Numbered from the stretch's first letter, positions 54,235 through 63,051 are shown. The stretch: 64,000 nt of DNA from Eubacterium sp. (GCA_024681515.1 JAILAR010000174.1:124001-188000); one strand, 5' to 3'. Notes: a model not told the origin generated them from the letters alone. Made by a program: numbers and translations.

Positions 54235-54276
54235 ACGCCGGTGATATTCATGACTCTTCATAAATACCACCGGCGT
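54235..54276. terminator. bidirectional terminator between tmcAL and the DivIVA-like gene
   Basis: Perfect 9-bp stem ACGCCGGTG/CACCGGCGT with a 24-nt loop. Plus tail TTAACCTTTTC; minus tail TTTCTG. Weak T tracts. Confidence 0.6.
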
Positions 54277-54341
54277 TAACCTTTTCAGCAACTATTTACT
54301 GATCTTTATAATTCCGATTTCCGGATCGATCTGTCTTACGA

Positions 54342-55088
54342 TCACTCATCAAGGAAATCATCATCTTCATCGTCATCATCATCGAAGTCATCGTCTTCGT
54401 CGAAATCTTCCTCTTCTTCGTCGAAGTCTTCGTCTTCATCAAAATCATAATCCCCGCCAGCGGCCGGAGCAGCCATCTGCTGCGGTGCATAAGCCGGCTG
54501 TGCCTGCTGGATCGGAGCAACCGGTACCACGCCGGTCAGAAGTCCGATACTTGCATCCACTTCACTCATATTGGTTTCAAGCGTAAATACACTGTTCTCC
54601 AGACTGTCGATCAGATTCTTGTAATTCTCCCGGTCTGCTTCCAGCGTAGCTGCAAAGAAATCTCTCATATCGGAAAGTTTCTGCTTTGTATAATTCATAG
54701 CACTGAGACGAACTTCATTTGCTTCGGCATTAGCATCGGCAAGGATCCGGTCTGCTTCCTGTCTTGCCGCCTCCAGGATCTCGTTTGCACGAATATTTGC
54801 AAGTTCCGTGATGTGATTGGAATCCACAAGACGGTTTGCCTCATTTACGGACTCGGAAATGATCGCATCCGAACGTGTTCTTGCAGATGCAAGGATCGCC
54901 TCTTTATTGCGCATGATCTTCTTGCAACGTTCGATCTCGCTGGGAAGCTTCAGTTTCAGTTCCTGGATCTTATCTTCGATCTCATCCTTCGGAACGATAA
55001 GTCGATTGGAGTTTAACGCCTGGCTTTTGCAACTTCCGATAAACACCTCGATCTCATTGATCATTTCCTCAACACCTTTTTTACCCAT
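54342..55088 (-). CDS. DivIVA/ATPase-subunit-like coiled-coil protein with polyacidic tail
   Basis: 248 residues. Residues 1-185 form coiled coil with many Ala/Glu/Arg (NEANRLVDSNHITELANIRA, ADRILADANAEANEVRL), resembling the Firmicutes DivIVA/V-ATPase H-like family found near coaD. A Pro/Gln/Ala linker (about 190-205; QQAQPAYAPQQMAAPA) leads to a Asp/Glu run (about 209-248). Function probably membrane or cell-pole organisation; inferred. Ribosome site GGAGG. Confidence 0.75.
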   Translation of the reverse strand: MGKKGVEEMINEIEVFIGSCKSQALNSNRLIVPKDEIEDKIQELKLKLPSEIERCKKIMRNKEAILASARTRSDAIISESVNEANRLVDSNHITELANIRANEILEAARQEADRILADANAEANEVRLSAMNYTKQKLSDMRDFFAATLEADRENYKNLIDSLENSVFTLETNMSEVDASIGLLTGVVPVAPIQQAQPAYAPQQMAAPAAGGDYDFDEDEDFDEEEEDFDEDDDFDDDDDEDDDFLDE

Positions 55089-55148
55089 TTTTCTGATCCT
55101 CCTGTTTTACGGGACTTTTTTAACCTGCATATCTGTATTTATCACTTA

Positions 55149-55685
55149 TTATTTCACATAGCCTTTTTCACGCATGGCGGTCAGAACCGTATCCGGCACA
55201 AAATCCGGAAGCGCCACGCCATATTGTGCATACTCACGGACCACAGAGGAACTTACATTGGAGTACCTGGGATCCGTCGGCAGGAACAGCGTCTCTATTC
55301 CAATTTGATCTTCCCCAATTTGATCTTCCCCAATCTGATCTTCGGTTCTTCCGGCAGATGCAACCCGATTCACCTGAGCCATCTGCAGTTCCATCTCAAA
55401 ATCCATAAGTTCGCGAAGTCCCCGAATGATCGTGTTCGAACCTTTTGCACGGACAAAATCAATCAGAAGTCCGTCAAAGCTCTCAACAGATACATTTTTC
55501 AGGTCTTTGCACGTATCCTTCAACATGATAACACGTTCTTCCAAAGAAAACAACGGTGATTTTTTTTCTGAGTTCACCAACACTCCCACCACCACATGAT
55601 CAAAGATCCCGGCTGCCCGCCGGATCAGATCCATATGTCCCACAGTTACCGGATCGAAACTGCCCGGATAAACCACTGTAATCAT
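55149..55685 (-). CDS. coaD: phosphopantetheine adenylyltransferase (with in-frame repeat insert)
   Basis: Fourth step of CoA synthesis: 4'-phosphopantetheine to dephospho-CoA. 178 residues against the usual about 160. Nucleotidyltransferase motif YPGSFDPVTVGHMDLI and IIRGLRELMDFEME are intact, then the substrate-proximal loop GRT is followed by the five-residue unit EDQIG repeated three times (about residues 114-128) before IETLFLPTDPRYSN and SSSVVREYA. The insert sits in a surface loop, so activity is probably kept. Ribosome site AGGAG. It is the coaD of the CoA block at 13.6-17.2 kb but is not clustered with it. Confidence 0.94.
   Translation of the reverse strand: MITVVYPGSFDPVTVGHMDLIRRAAGIFDHVVVGVLVNSEKKSPLFSLEERVIMLKDTCKDLKNVSVESFDGLLIDFVRAKGSNTIIRGLRELMDFEMELQMAQVNRVASAGRTEDQIGEDQIGEDQIGIETLFLPTDPRYSNVSSSVVREYAQYGVALPDFVPDTVLTAMREKGYVK
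55301..55345 (-). repeat. 15-nt x3 in-frame array inside coaD
   Basis: Units 55301-55315 and 55316-55330 are identical; 55331-55345 has three differences. Each adds five residues (EDQIG), so copy-number change keeps the frame. Confidence 0.95.
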
Positions 55686-55713
55686 CGCGTCAATTATCTC
55701 CTGAATTATTTTT

Positions 55714-56274
55714 TTATTCCGTTTCTTCCGCCAGCCGGAGGAACAGATGCTTATTGGATTTATACGCCTTCACCTTTTCGATCACGAACCGGGTCTGATC
55801 CAGAAAATCAAAATTCTCTTCCAGCGCAGCTTCCACAACGATCCGAACGTTTGGATTTCGGAAATCCTTCCCGTCCAGCACCTCCAAAACTGCCTTCTCC
55901 AGTTCCTTATTGTATGGCGGATCGATAAAAATAATATCGAAATCCACCGTGCCCAGCCCCCTGACATAAGAGATCGCATCCGAAAGGATCAGGTCCGATT
56001 CATCTTCAAACTTTGTAAAATGAATGTTATCCTTTACTACCGCCAAAGCCTTTCGGCTGTTTTCCACAAAGACCGCATGCGACGCTCCACGGGAAAGCGC
56101 CTCGATACCGATGGCACCGCTCCCGGCGAAAAGATCCAGGAATCTGCATCCCGGAATATCCGTCTGAAGGACATTAAACAAGGTTTCTTTATATCGATCG
56201 GCGGTAGGCCGGGTTGCATCACCTTCCAGGCTTTTAAGAGGAAGACTCCTCCGCGTTCCTGCGATTACCCTCAT
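55714..56274 (-). CDS. rsmD: 16S rRNA (guanine966-N2)-methyltransferase
   Basis: 186 residues. SAM-binding FLDLFAGSGAIGIEALSRG, catalytic DPPYN (NPPY-type) and the N-terminal RVIAGTRRSLPLKSLEGDATRPTADR. Methylates G966 in the small-subunit head. Ribosome site AAAGGGAAAG. It precedes coaD by 28 nt; the pair is conserved in Firmicutes. Confidence 0.96.
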   Translation of the reverse strand: MRVIAGTRRSLPLKSLEGDATRPTADRYKETLFNVLQTDIPGCRFLDLFAGSGAIGIEALSRGASHAVFVENSRKALAVVKDNIHFTKFEDESDLILSDAISYVRGLGTVDFDIIFIDPPYNKELEKAVLEVLDGKDFRNPNVRIVVEAALEENFDFLDQTRFVIEKVKAYKSNKHLFLRLAEETE

Positions 56275-56287
56275 AACTCTTTCCCTT

Positions 56288-56318
56288 TCACTTCACATTC
56301 ACTTCACATTCACTTCAT
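56288..56318 (-). repeat. 11-nt tandem repeat over the GH5 stop codon
   Basis: Units 56288-56298, 56299-56309 (TCACTTCACAT) and partial 56310-56318. On the minus strand the partial unit carries the last codons and TGA of the cellulase gene and the other two follow it. Confidence 0.88.
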
Positions 56319-58115
56319 TGTATTCTTCAGCCAAAGCCCTGTCTCGGAAAGCTCATCATCCGTCCATCCGGAGGTCTTCTCACAATCCGACCGGATCAGT
56401 GCAGAGGATTCGTCCTTATTGGAGATATTCCAGCCTGCATAGGACAGATTACAATCCTCGATCAGCTGGAACCATGCATCAGCCGAATCGTAGTCGATCC
56501 CGCCGTTTCCGGAAGCATCGCAGATACTGAACTCGGAGATGAAGATCGGAAGTCCCGCATCCCGTGCCGTTTTCAGCTTATCCCGCAGATTATCCTTATG
56601 GGTTGCAGCATAGAAATGCAGGGTGTACATCAGGTTCTTCTCTCCCGTGATCGGATCCTTTGCCGCAGCATCCACGTCCTGAGACCAGGTCGGGGTGCCC
56701 ACAATGATGACCGCATCCTTCGCATATTTCCGGATCACCGGGATTACCGCTTCCGCATACTCCTTAATATCCGACCAGGAGGTTCCGCCGTTGGGCTCAT
56801 TGCAGATCTCGAAGAGTACGTTCTTATAATCCGCATATTTCTGTGCCATTTCATTGAAGAATGCGATGGCCTCGTCCTGATTCTGCTTCGGATTGTTATC
56901 ACTCAGAATATGCCAGTCGATGATGACATACATTCCCAGTTCGGTAGCGTAATCCACGCCTTTGTCAACCAGGGCTTTCAGTTCCTCCTGATCACCGTCC
57001 GTGCAGTAGCCTCCGCCTTCGCCGGTATACATGGCCAGACGGATCAGATTTGCACCCCAGTCATCCCGGAAGGTCTGAAATGCCTCTTTGTTCACATACT
57101 GAGGGAACCATGCCAGTCCATGTGTGCTGACACCCCGCAGCTGATACGGCTTTCCGCTTTGATCCACCAGATCCGTGCCCTTCACGGACAGTGCTCCGTG
57201 AACTTCCAGCGGAGTTCCGTTCTCAGGCTCCCTCGCATGCTTTTTTTCCACCTTGGCAGCCACCGGAACTTCCACCGTTTCGGTCACCTCATTGCCATCG
57301 ATATAAACCTTTGCCTGATCCAGTTTTACTTTGCCTGCATCCGACTTGCTCTTGAAGATCACCTGATAACCATAGTTTACGGATGCTTTTGAGGCAACGG
57401 TCGAAGTATAGTCCACCGGAGTCGCAAGCAATGTATCACCGTCCAGTTTAAATTCAGCACCCCAGGAATTATCCATCTTGGAATCCTTATACCCCGGGAT
57501 CCGGACTTCCCATTTTTTCACGTCCTTTTCAGTCGCATTCTTCACATCGACGCTGTACTGAACTACGTAATTGTTTCCGCTCTCCCATTCCGCGGATACC
57601 TTTGCCGCAGCGGAAATGGCAGGCTTCTTCACGGTCTCCCCGTCCGCCTTTGCGGATTCCGTCTGCTTTTCGCTGTCTGCCTCGGTCTTTTCTTCTGTAT
57701 TATCTTCTCTCTCTGTCTCCGTCTCCGTATCCTTCACGTCTTCCGTATCCGGCGCCTGCGTATCTTTTGTTTCCGTTGCAACTTCCGTGGAAGCAGACGC
57801 GGATCTGTCTCCATCATCATCCTTTTTACCGAGCTTATCGGAAATGATGATCGCCAGGAGAAAAGCCACCGCAACTGCCAGCGCAATGATCGCAATCTTC
57901 GCACCCCGGCTGGCATTTTGTTTTTTAACACCCTCCTGAGGCGTATCAGGGCCTTCTACGTCCGATGCCGTATCAGGATCTTTTTCTCCCGTCAGCTCCG
58001 ACAAGTCCTTTTCAGGCTTTTCCCAGATTTCCTTGCCGGGATCGTTTTGATCTGAATTACCAATACCGCTGTTATCGGTATTACTGATTTCGTTATCTCT
58101 GTCTTTCTTACCCAT
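56310..58115 (-). CDS. membrane-anchored GH5 endoglucanase with CBM-like domain
   Basis: 601 residues. Acidic cytosolic tail (1-70), one membrane helix (about 72-92), Thr/Glu/Asp-rich extracellular linker (about 100-165), a beta-sandwich domain resembling CBM2-type cellulose binding (about 170-290, WESGNNYVVQYSVDVKN) and a GH5 TIM barrel (about 305-601). Acid/base Glu440 in FEICNEPNGG, nucleophile Glu528 in ISEFSIC. Cleaves beta-1,4-glucan at the cell surface. Ribosome site AAGGAAA. Not part of a polysaccharide locus here. Confidence 0.93.
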   Translation of the reverse strand: MGKKDRDNEISNTDNSGIGNSDQNDPGKEIWEKPEKDLSELTGEKDPDTASDVEGPDTPQEGVKKQNASRGAKIAIIALAVAVAFLLAIIISDKLGKKDDDGDRSASASTEVATETKDTQAPDTEDVKDTETETEREDNTEEKTEADSEKQTESAKADGETVKKPAISAAAKVSAEWESGNNYVVQYSVDVKNATEKDVKKWEVRIPGYKDSKMDNSWGAEFKLDGDTLLATPVDYTSTVASKASVNYGYQVIFKSKSDAGKVKLDQAKVYIDGNEVTETVEVPVAAKVEKKHAREPENGTPLEVHGALSVKGTDLVDQSGKPYQLRGVSTHGLAWFPQYVNKEAFQTFRDDWGANLIRLAMYTGEGGGYCTDGDQEELKALVDKGVDYATELGMYVIIDWHILSDNNPKQNQDEAIAFFNEMAQKYADYKNVLFEICNEPNGGTSWSDIKEYAEAVIPVIRKYAKDAVIIVGTPTWSQDVDAAAKDPITGEKNLMYTLHFYAATHKDNLRDKLKTARDAGLPIFISEFSICDASGNGGIDYDSADAWFQLIEDCNLSYAGWNISNKDESSALIRSDCEKTSGWTDDELSETGLWLKNTMK

Positions 58116-58191
58116 TTTCCTTAATGTCCTCTCTTCAGTTCTCAGGGTGCATTATATTATGCTTAAAAAAACCATGTTTCAACTCTGATAT

Positions 58192-60159
58192 TCAGTTTCG
58201 ATATTTCAGCACACATTCCTGCGCCGCCTTCAGCACATCCGCATGATGATAGATATCCGCCAGCCGGAACATAAGATCTCCGCTCTGCCGTACTCCGAAG
58301 AAATCCCCGGGTCCGCGCAGTTTCAGATCCTCCGCCGCGATATGAAATCCGTCATTTGACGCTTCCAGAACCCCCAGGCGTTCCTTCGATTCCGGCGTCA
58401 CTACCGCATTGATAAATATGCAGTACCCTTGCGCCTCGCCGCGTCCCACACGTCCGCGCAGCTGGTGCAGCTGTGCCAGACCGAACCGCTCCGCATCCTC
58501 GATCATCATCACTGTGGCATTCGGATTATTGATCCCGACCTCGATCACCGTCGTGGATACCAGCACATCGATCTTACGGTCCGTAAAATCCTGAAGGATC
58601 TGCTGCTTCTCAGCATCCTTCATCCTTCCGTGCAGACTCGCAACACGGACCCTTTCGCCATAAACTCCGCGGAGCATTTCCGCATAGTCAGTGACATTTT
58701 CCAAAGGCGTTCCCTCGGAATCTTCCACCTTTGGGCAGATCACGTAGGCCTGATGCCCTGCCGCAACTTCCTTTTGTATAAATTTATACGCCGTAGGCCG
58801 GTAATCGGTGCCTACCACGCAGTTAAGGATCCTCTTTCTTCCTCCGGGCAGCTCCGTGATCAGAGAAATGTCCAGGTCCGCATACAGTATGATCGCCAGC
58901 GTCCTTGGGATCGGCGTTGCGCTCATGACAAGCACATGCGGAAGTTCACCTTTCTCAGCCAGGCGATCCCTCTGGCGCACGCCGAATCGGTGCTGCTCAT
59001 CCGTAACAACCAGTCCCAGAGACCGGTAATTCACCTTCTCCTGGATCAACGCGTGGGTGCCCACCACGATCTGCACGCTGCCGGACGTCAGTTCTTCGTA
59101 TACTGCGCGCTTCTCCTTTGCAGTCATGGAGCCGGTAAGCAGTGCCACTTTCATTTTGTAGGGAGCAAATAATTTCTCCAGATCTTTAAAATGCTGCATG
59201 GCAAGCACTTCGGTGGGAACCATGAGTGCCCCCTGATATCCGGAAAGTGCCGTAACAAACAGTGCGGCTGCGGCAACGATCGTTTTCCCGCATCCCACAT
59301 CGCCCTGGATCAGACGGTTCATCACAGATCCACCGGACATATCCCGGAGTACATCATTAAGCGCTTCCTGCTGTCCCTTCGTCAGTGCAAAAGGAAGTCC
59401 TGCAAGAAAGCCCTGCAGCTTCGACATGGCATCCTCCGTCAGAACATGGGTGGAGACCAGTCGGACATTTTCCTCCCTGAGTTCCTGCACCTGCTGCAGA
59501 AACCGGTAAAATTCATCAAAGGCGAGCCTGCGGACTGCCGCAGAAAGCGACGCTTCATCTTTCGGAAAATGGATCCCGTACATCGCTTCACTAAGCGGAA
59601 GAAGTCCGTACTCTTCCCTTGCCTCCTTTGGAAGCGGATCCGGCAGTGTCCGGATCACTTCCCCTACTTCCTGCACAGCCTTCCTCAGCTGGTTATTCTT
59701 AACACCGGCGGTCAGCGGATACACCGGCTGCAGAACACTTCGCATTTCCTGATATTTGTAAGGCGTAAAGTATTCCGGCTGTTCCATGGTCCGTCTGCGG
59801 CCCTTCCAGCGAAGGAGCCCGGTGAAACAATAGGTTTCTCCTTTCCGCAGGACATTTCCAAGAAACGGCATATTAAACCATATCAGTTCCACACTGCCCG
59901 TTGCATCCTGTGCCCCAGCAGTCACTACCGTGAAACGAGGTCCTTTGTTTACCTTCACCGCCGTACAGATCGTCGCCTGAATCGTGCAGCGTTCCAGCAT
60001 CGGAGCACTCCGAACCGGCACAGGAGCCTGGTATCCCAGATACCGTCTGGGATACAGTTCGATCAGATCCTGCACTGTCTCGATCTTCAGTTTCCGGAAG
60101 GCGGCCGCAGTTTTACCTCCGACGCCCCGGATCTCCGTCACCGGATCCGTCAGACGCAT
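58192..60159 (-). CDS. recG: ATP-dependent DNA helicase RecG
   Basis: Branch migration of Holliday junctions and stalled forks. 655 residues. N-terminal wedge domain with GVGGKTAAAFRKL and VKVNKGPRF, then superfamily 2 core GDVGCGKTIVAAAALF, VTDEQHRFGVRQR, VMSATPIPRTLA, motif V HGRMKDAEKQQ and VGRGEAQGYC. Ribosome site AAGGAG. The neighbour order rpmB, asp23, yloV-type, recG, rsmD, coaD is typical of Firmicutes. Confidence 0.97.
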   Translation of the reverse strand: MRLTDPVTEIRGVGGKTAAAFRKLKIETVQDLIELYPRRYLGYQAPVPVRSAPMLERCTIQATICTAVKVNKGPRFTVVTAGAQDATGSVELIWFNMPFLGNVLRKGETYCFTGLLRWKGRRRTMEQPEYFTPYKYQEMRSVLQPVYPLTAGVKNNQLRKAVQEVGEVIRTLPDPLPKEAREEYGLLPLSEAMYGIHFPKDEASLSAAVRRLAFDEFYRFLQQVQELREENVRLVSTHVLTEDAMSKLQGFLAGLPFALTKGQQEALNDVLRDMSGGSVMNRLIQGDVGCGKTIVAAAALFVTALSGYQGALMVPTEVLAMQHFKDLEKLFAPYKMKVALLTGSMTAKEKRAVYEELTSGSVQIVVGTHALIQEKVNYRSLGLVVTDEQHRFGVRQRDRLAEKGELPHVLVMSATPIPRTLAIILYADLDISLITELPGGRKRILNCVVGTDYRPTAYKFIQKEVAAGHQAYVICPKVEDSEGTPLENVTDYAEMLRGVYGERVRVASLHGRMKDAEKQQILQDFTDRKIDVLVSTTVIEVGINNPNATVMMIEDAERFGLAQLHQLRGRVGRGEAQGYCIFINAVVTPESKERLGVLEASNDGFHIAAEDLKLRGPGDFFGVRQSGDLMFRLADIYHHADVLKAAQECVLKYRN

Positions 60160-60181
60160 AATGACTCCTTAAAAATCTAAT

Positions 60182-60292
60182 TTATTCCATACTTCGCGCC
60201 TTCCGGCGCTCCGTAAATGATTGCATCGCACGTGCCTGGCAATTCTTTGCTTTACTCTTCCTCTTCGAGTCCGTGCATCGCAATCAGCCTTA
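60182..60292 (-). repeat. dispersed intergenic element, copy G (complete)
   Basis: Minus strand: GATTGC-GAT-GCACG, hairpin GACTC...GAGT, core AAAGCAAAGAATTG, CGTGC-GAT-GCAATC, then ACGGAGCGCC-GGAA-GGCGC-GAAGTATGGAATAAATT, ending 11 nt before the recG ribosome site. Positions 60272-60285 pair with 60219-60232 through a 3x3 internal loop. In tandem with a family-2 copy upstream. Confidence 0.87.
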
Positions 60293-60317
60293 TGAGCCGG
60301 CCACGGAAGCCGGCTCA
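60293..60317. other. GC-rich hairpin between tandem repeat elements
   Basis: ATGAGCCGGC / GCCGGCTCAT, a 10-bp stem with a 5-nt loop, sits between family-2 and family-1 elements. No T tract on the minus strand; possibly an RNA-stability hairpin or a degenerate terminator. Confidence 0.55.
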
Positions 60318-60318
60318 T

Positions 60319-60398
60319 AACCCTCACTTCGTTCGGGCATCACCTTCGGTGATGGGCACGTACGCTTCTCATTCCGCCTGATGGCGGAATGGAAGCTA
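60319..60398 (-). repeat. family-2 intergenic element at the end of the DAK2 gene
   Basis: Begins with the TAG stop of the 60396 gene: TAGCTTC-CATTCCGCC-ATCA-GGCGGAATG-A-GAAGC, then CGTACGTGCC, hairpin CATCACC-GAA-GGTGATG and CCCGAACGAAGTG. The inner stem is fully paired here, unlike the other copy (14816). Confidence 0.87.
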
Positions 60399-62177
60399 TT
60401 CAACAGATATAATATAATAATAGATCGGCTGTCCGCCGGGATGAACTTCCAATTCCACATCCGGATATTTATCCGCCAGATGCTTTTCCAGACGATCCGC
60501 CTCTTCCTCCGAAGTATCCGCTCCATAGTAGATCGTGATCAGACCGGCATCTTCATCTACCATGCCGTCGATCATCCGCTCCGTCACATCCAGGATATCC
60601 GGTCCTACCGCAGAGATCCCGTCATCCGTGATCCCCATGATATCGCCCTTCAGAATGGACGTTCCGTCCACGGAGGTATCCCGCACGGAGAAAGTCACCT
60701 CGCCGGTCTTCACATTTTCGGCAGCCTCGATCATCATCTGCTCATTTTCAGCCGGCTCTGCATCATCCGAGAAGGCGATCATGGCACTGATCCCCTGGGG
60801 AACCGTCTTGGACGGGATCACAACTACATGCTTACTGTCGCAAAGGCCGGAAGCCTGTTTTGCAGCAAGAATAATGTTTTTGTTATTCGGAAGGACGAAA
60901 ACGGTTTCCGCATGGATCTGCTCCACAGCCCGCAGGATGTCCTCCGTACTCGGATTCATGGTCTGTCCGCCGGAGATCACATAGTCAACGCCGATCTCCT
61001 TCATGATCTCTTCCAGGCCCGCACCGGCCGCCACTGAGATAAATCCATACTTCTTCGGAGGCTGCTCCGGTTTCTTCACGGTCTTTTCCGGCTGGGAAGG
61101 AACCGATCCTTTCCGATCCGATTTGATCTTTTTGAACGCCTCTTCCTGCTCGGCCGCCCGTTTTTGTTCGATCTCCACACGTTCGGAATGCTCCTCCCGC
61201 ATGTTATCCACCTTCATTCGCGTCAGCTGTCCGTATTCCAGCGCCTTTTCAAAAGCAAGGCCCGGATGATTGGTGTGTACATGCACCTTCACCAATTCCT
61301 CATCCGCAACGCATACCAGAGAATCACCGATGGAAAGCAGATACTCCTTGATCTTTTCCACTTCCTCATCCGGAAGTTCTCTTTCCAGTAGGATGATGAA
61401 CTCCGTACAATAACCGAACTTGATATCCGCCGTGGAAATGTCTTCTTTCCCGCTGGCCGCTCCGTATACCGGCCGCGCCTTCGGGACCTCCTCCAGCATA
61501 CCGGCACCTCTTGCCAGACGAACGGGCTGCGATGCATCCGCAAGTTCCACGGTTCCGCCCTTCAGCGCGATCACGATCCCTCGCAGGATCTCGATCAGTC
61601 CCTGCCCTCCGGAATCCACAACCCCGGCCTCTGCCAGTACAGGAAGCAATTCCGGTGTATGTTCCAAAACGTCTTCCCCATGAGCCAGTACCTGCTCCGC
61701 AAACTCGATGATCGGATAATCTTCATCCTCCATCAGAAGTTCCGTCGCTTTCTCTGAAATGCCCCTGGCCACAGTCAGAATGGTTCCTTCCTTCGGCTTC
61801 ATAACCGCTTTATATGCCGTTTCCACGCCCCGTTCAAAACCGGAAACAAGATCCACCAGCGTCAGTTCCTTTTTTCCACGGATATCCTTACAGAATCCTC
61901 GGAAGATCTGAGAGAGGATCACGCCGGAATTCCCCCGGGCACCCCGGAGAGATCCGCCGGAAATCGCTTTGGCCAAAGAATCGATGGTGGGATCGTCCTG
62001 CTGCCGTACATCTGCAGCCGCAGCCATGATGGTCAGCGTCATATTGGTCCCTGTATCACCGTCCGGAACGGGGAATACATTCAGTTCGTTGATATACTCT
62101 TTGTTATTGCTGATGTTGTTCGCTCCCGCAAGAAAAAGTTTTTGCAGGAGCAAAGCGTCAATCGTGTTCAACTCCAT
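60396..62177 (-). CDS. DAK2-domain protein (YloV/FakA-like, putative fatty acid kinase subunit)
   Basis: 593 residues. N-terminal DAK2 (DhaL-like) domain with PVPDGDTGTNM, GSLRGARGNSGVIL and VDSGGQGLIEI, and a C-terminal DegV-like/VanS-type domain with IVISPSKT-type motifs. Homologues (FakA) phosphorylate exogenous fatty acids bound to FakB. The AGGAGG is only 2 nt from ATG 62177; the TTG at codon 3 (6 nt downstream) may be the true start. Copies of two repeat families flank it. Confidence 0.88.
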   Translation of the reverse strand: MELNTIDALLLQKLFLAGANNISNNKEYINELNVFPVPDGDTGTNMTLTIMAAAADVRQQDDPTIDSLAKAISGGSLRGARGNSGVILSQIFRGFCKDIRGKKELTLVDLVSGFERGVETAYKAVMKPKEGTILTVARGISEKATELLMEDEDYPIIEFAEQVLAHGEDVLEHTPELLPVLAEAGVVDSGGQGLIEILRGIVIALKGGTVELADASQPVRLARGAGMLEEVPKARPVYGAASGKEDISTADIKFGYCTEFIILLERELPDEEVEKIKEYLLSIGDSLVCVADEELVKVHVHTNHPGLAFEKALEYGQLTRMKVDNMREEHSERVEIEQKRAAEQEEAFKKIKSDRKGSVPSQPEKTVKKPEQPPKKYGFISVAAGAGLEEIMKEIGVDYVISGGQTMNPSTEDILRAVEQIHAETVFVLPNNKNIILAAKQASGLCDSKHVVVIPSKTVPQGISAMIAFSDDAEPAENEQMMIEAAENVKTGEVTFSVRDTSVDGTSILKGDIMGITDDGISAVGPDILDVTERMIDGMVDEDAGLITIYYGADTSEEEADRLEKHLADKYPDVELEVHPGGQPIYYYIISVE

Positions 62178-62187
62178 GTCCTCCTAA

Positions 62188-62262
62188 TTGATACTTCGTA
62201 CGTATCTATCGATCATATGCTTTTATTCTCCACGACAGTCCGTGCTCCCGTGATATTATTTT
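62188..62262 (-). repeat. dispersed intergenic element, truncated copy H
   Basis: Between asp23 and the DAK2 gene. Minus strand: AATATCACGGGAGCACGGACT, hairpin CTGTCGTGGAG, GAATAAAAGCATATGATCG, then TACGTACGAAGTATC ending at TTAGGAGG. The 3' arm of the long stem and the GC hairpin are lost. Confidence 0.7.
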
Positions 62263-62274
62263 CTATGATGTATA

Positions 62275-62634
62275 TCAATCGATCTCGCGCACGCCTTCCA
62301 CGTACACATTGATCGCCTTCACCTTCATACTCGTATAATCCTCCACCTGATACTTCACTGTATTGATCAGGTTGCTCACCACGGTCCGGATGCTGACTCC
62401 ATATGCCACAATGATATGAAAATCAATGGTAAGCCGCTGTTCTTCATCCATATCCACCGTTACACCCTTGCTGACAGAACTTCCCTTCAGGAGCTTTGCA
62501 AGTCCGTCCCGCATGCTGATCGCCGCCATTCCGACAATGCCAAAGCAGTCCAGTGCCGCATGACCGGCATATTCTTCTATCACAGAAGTATCGATCATGA
62601 TCTGTCCGTGTTCATTATCCATCATACCTGTCAT
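62275..62634 (-). CDS. Asp23/Gls24 family envelope stress protein
   Basis: 119 residues, Asp23 fold. MTGMMDNEHGQIMIDTSVIE, HAALDCFGIVGMAA and VEDYTSMKVKAINVYVEGVRE. Homologues act at the membrane in cell-envelope homeostasis. Start 62634 with GGAGG 7 nt upstream. Precedes the DAK2 gene as in B. subtilis (yloU-yloV). Confidence 0.93.
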   Translation of the reverse strand: MTGMMDNEHGQIMIDTSVIEEYAGHAALDCFGIVGMAAISMRDGLAKLLKGSSVSKGVTVDMDEEQRLTIDFHIIVAYGVSIRTVVSNLINTVKYQVEDYTSMKVKAINVYVEGVREID

Positions 62635-62724
62635 ATTTAGCCCTCCGTTTCTTGACACAGTTGTAATAATTATATACTGTTTGAGATAAAAATGGAACTG
62701 ATTTGAAAAAAAATAATTTTCCTC

Positions 62725-62753
62725 TTGCATAACCGGTTCTTTTCTGCTAATAT
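62725..62753 (+). promoter_or_regulatory. rpmB promoter
   Basis: TTGCAT (62725-62730), 17 nt, TAATAT (62748-62753). Divergent from asp23, whose probable -10 TATAAT lies at about 62670-62680. Confidence 0.78.
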
Positions 62754-62809
62754 ATCTGTTGTTGTGAGCCCGCATGGGTAATCTATGTCGTGAAGGAGGT
62801 GCCGGAATC

Positions 62810-62998
62810 ATGGCTAAATGTTTTTATTGTGATAAAGCCGCTCACTTTGGAAATAATGTGAGCCACTCTCATAGAAGATCCAATCACATCTGGAAAGCCA
62901 ACATCAAGCGTGTACGCGCGGTTGTTGATGGAACTCCCCAGAGAATCTATGTATGTACTTCCTGTCTGAAGTCCGACAAGGTTCAGAGAGCTCAGTAA
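62810..62998 (+). CDS. rpmB: 50S ribosomal protein L28 (zinc-ribbon form)
   Basis: 62 residues. MAKCFYCDKAAHFGNNVSHSHRRSNHIWKANIKRV. The Cys pairs CFYC and CTSC mark the zinc-containing type (C+). Start 62810, AAGGAGG 10 nt upstream. It is divergent from asp23 as in B. subtilis, and convergent with the phosphatase gene. Confidence 0.97.
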   Translation: MAKCFYCDKAAHFGNNVSHSHRRSNHIWKANIKRVRAVVDGTPQRIYVCTSCLKSDKVQRAQ

Positions 62999-63051
62999 TT
63001 ATTCTGATATAATTCTGGTCAGATCTTCAACATTGAGTATAAGAAAAATCA

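Noticed and set aside
60160..60398. Insertion sequence or transposase at the repeat cluster
   Set aside because: No open frame with transposase motifs and no terminal repeats flanking a gene; only hairpin modules are present.
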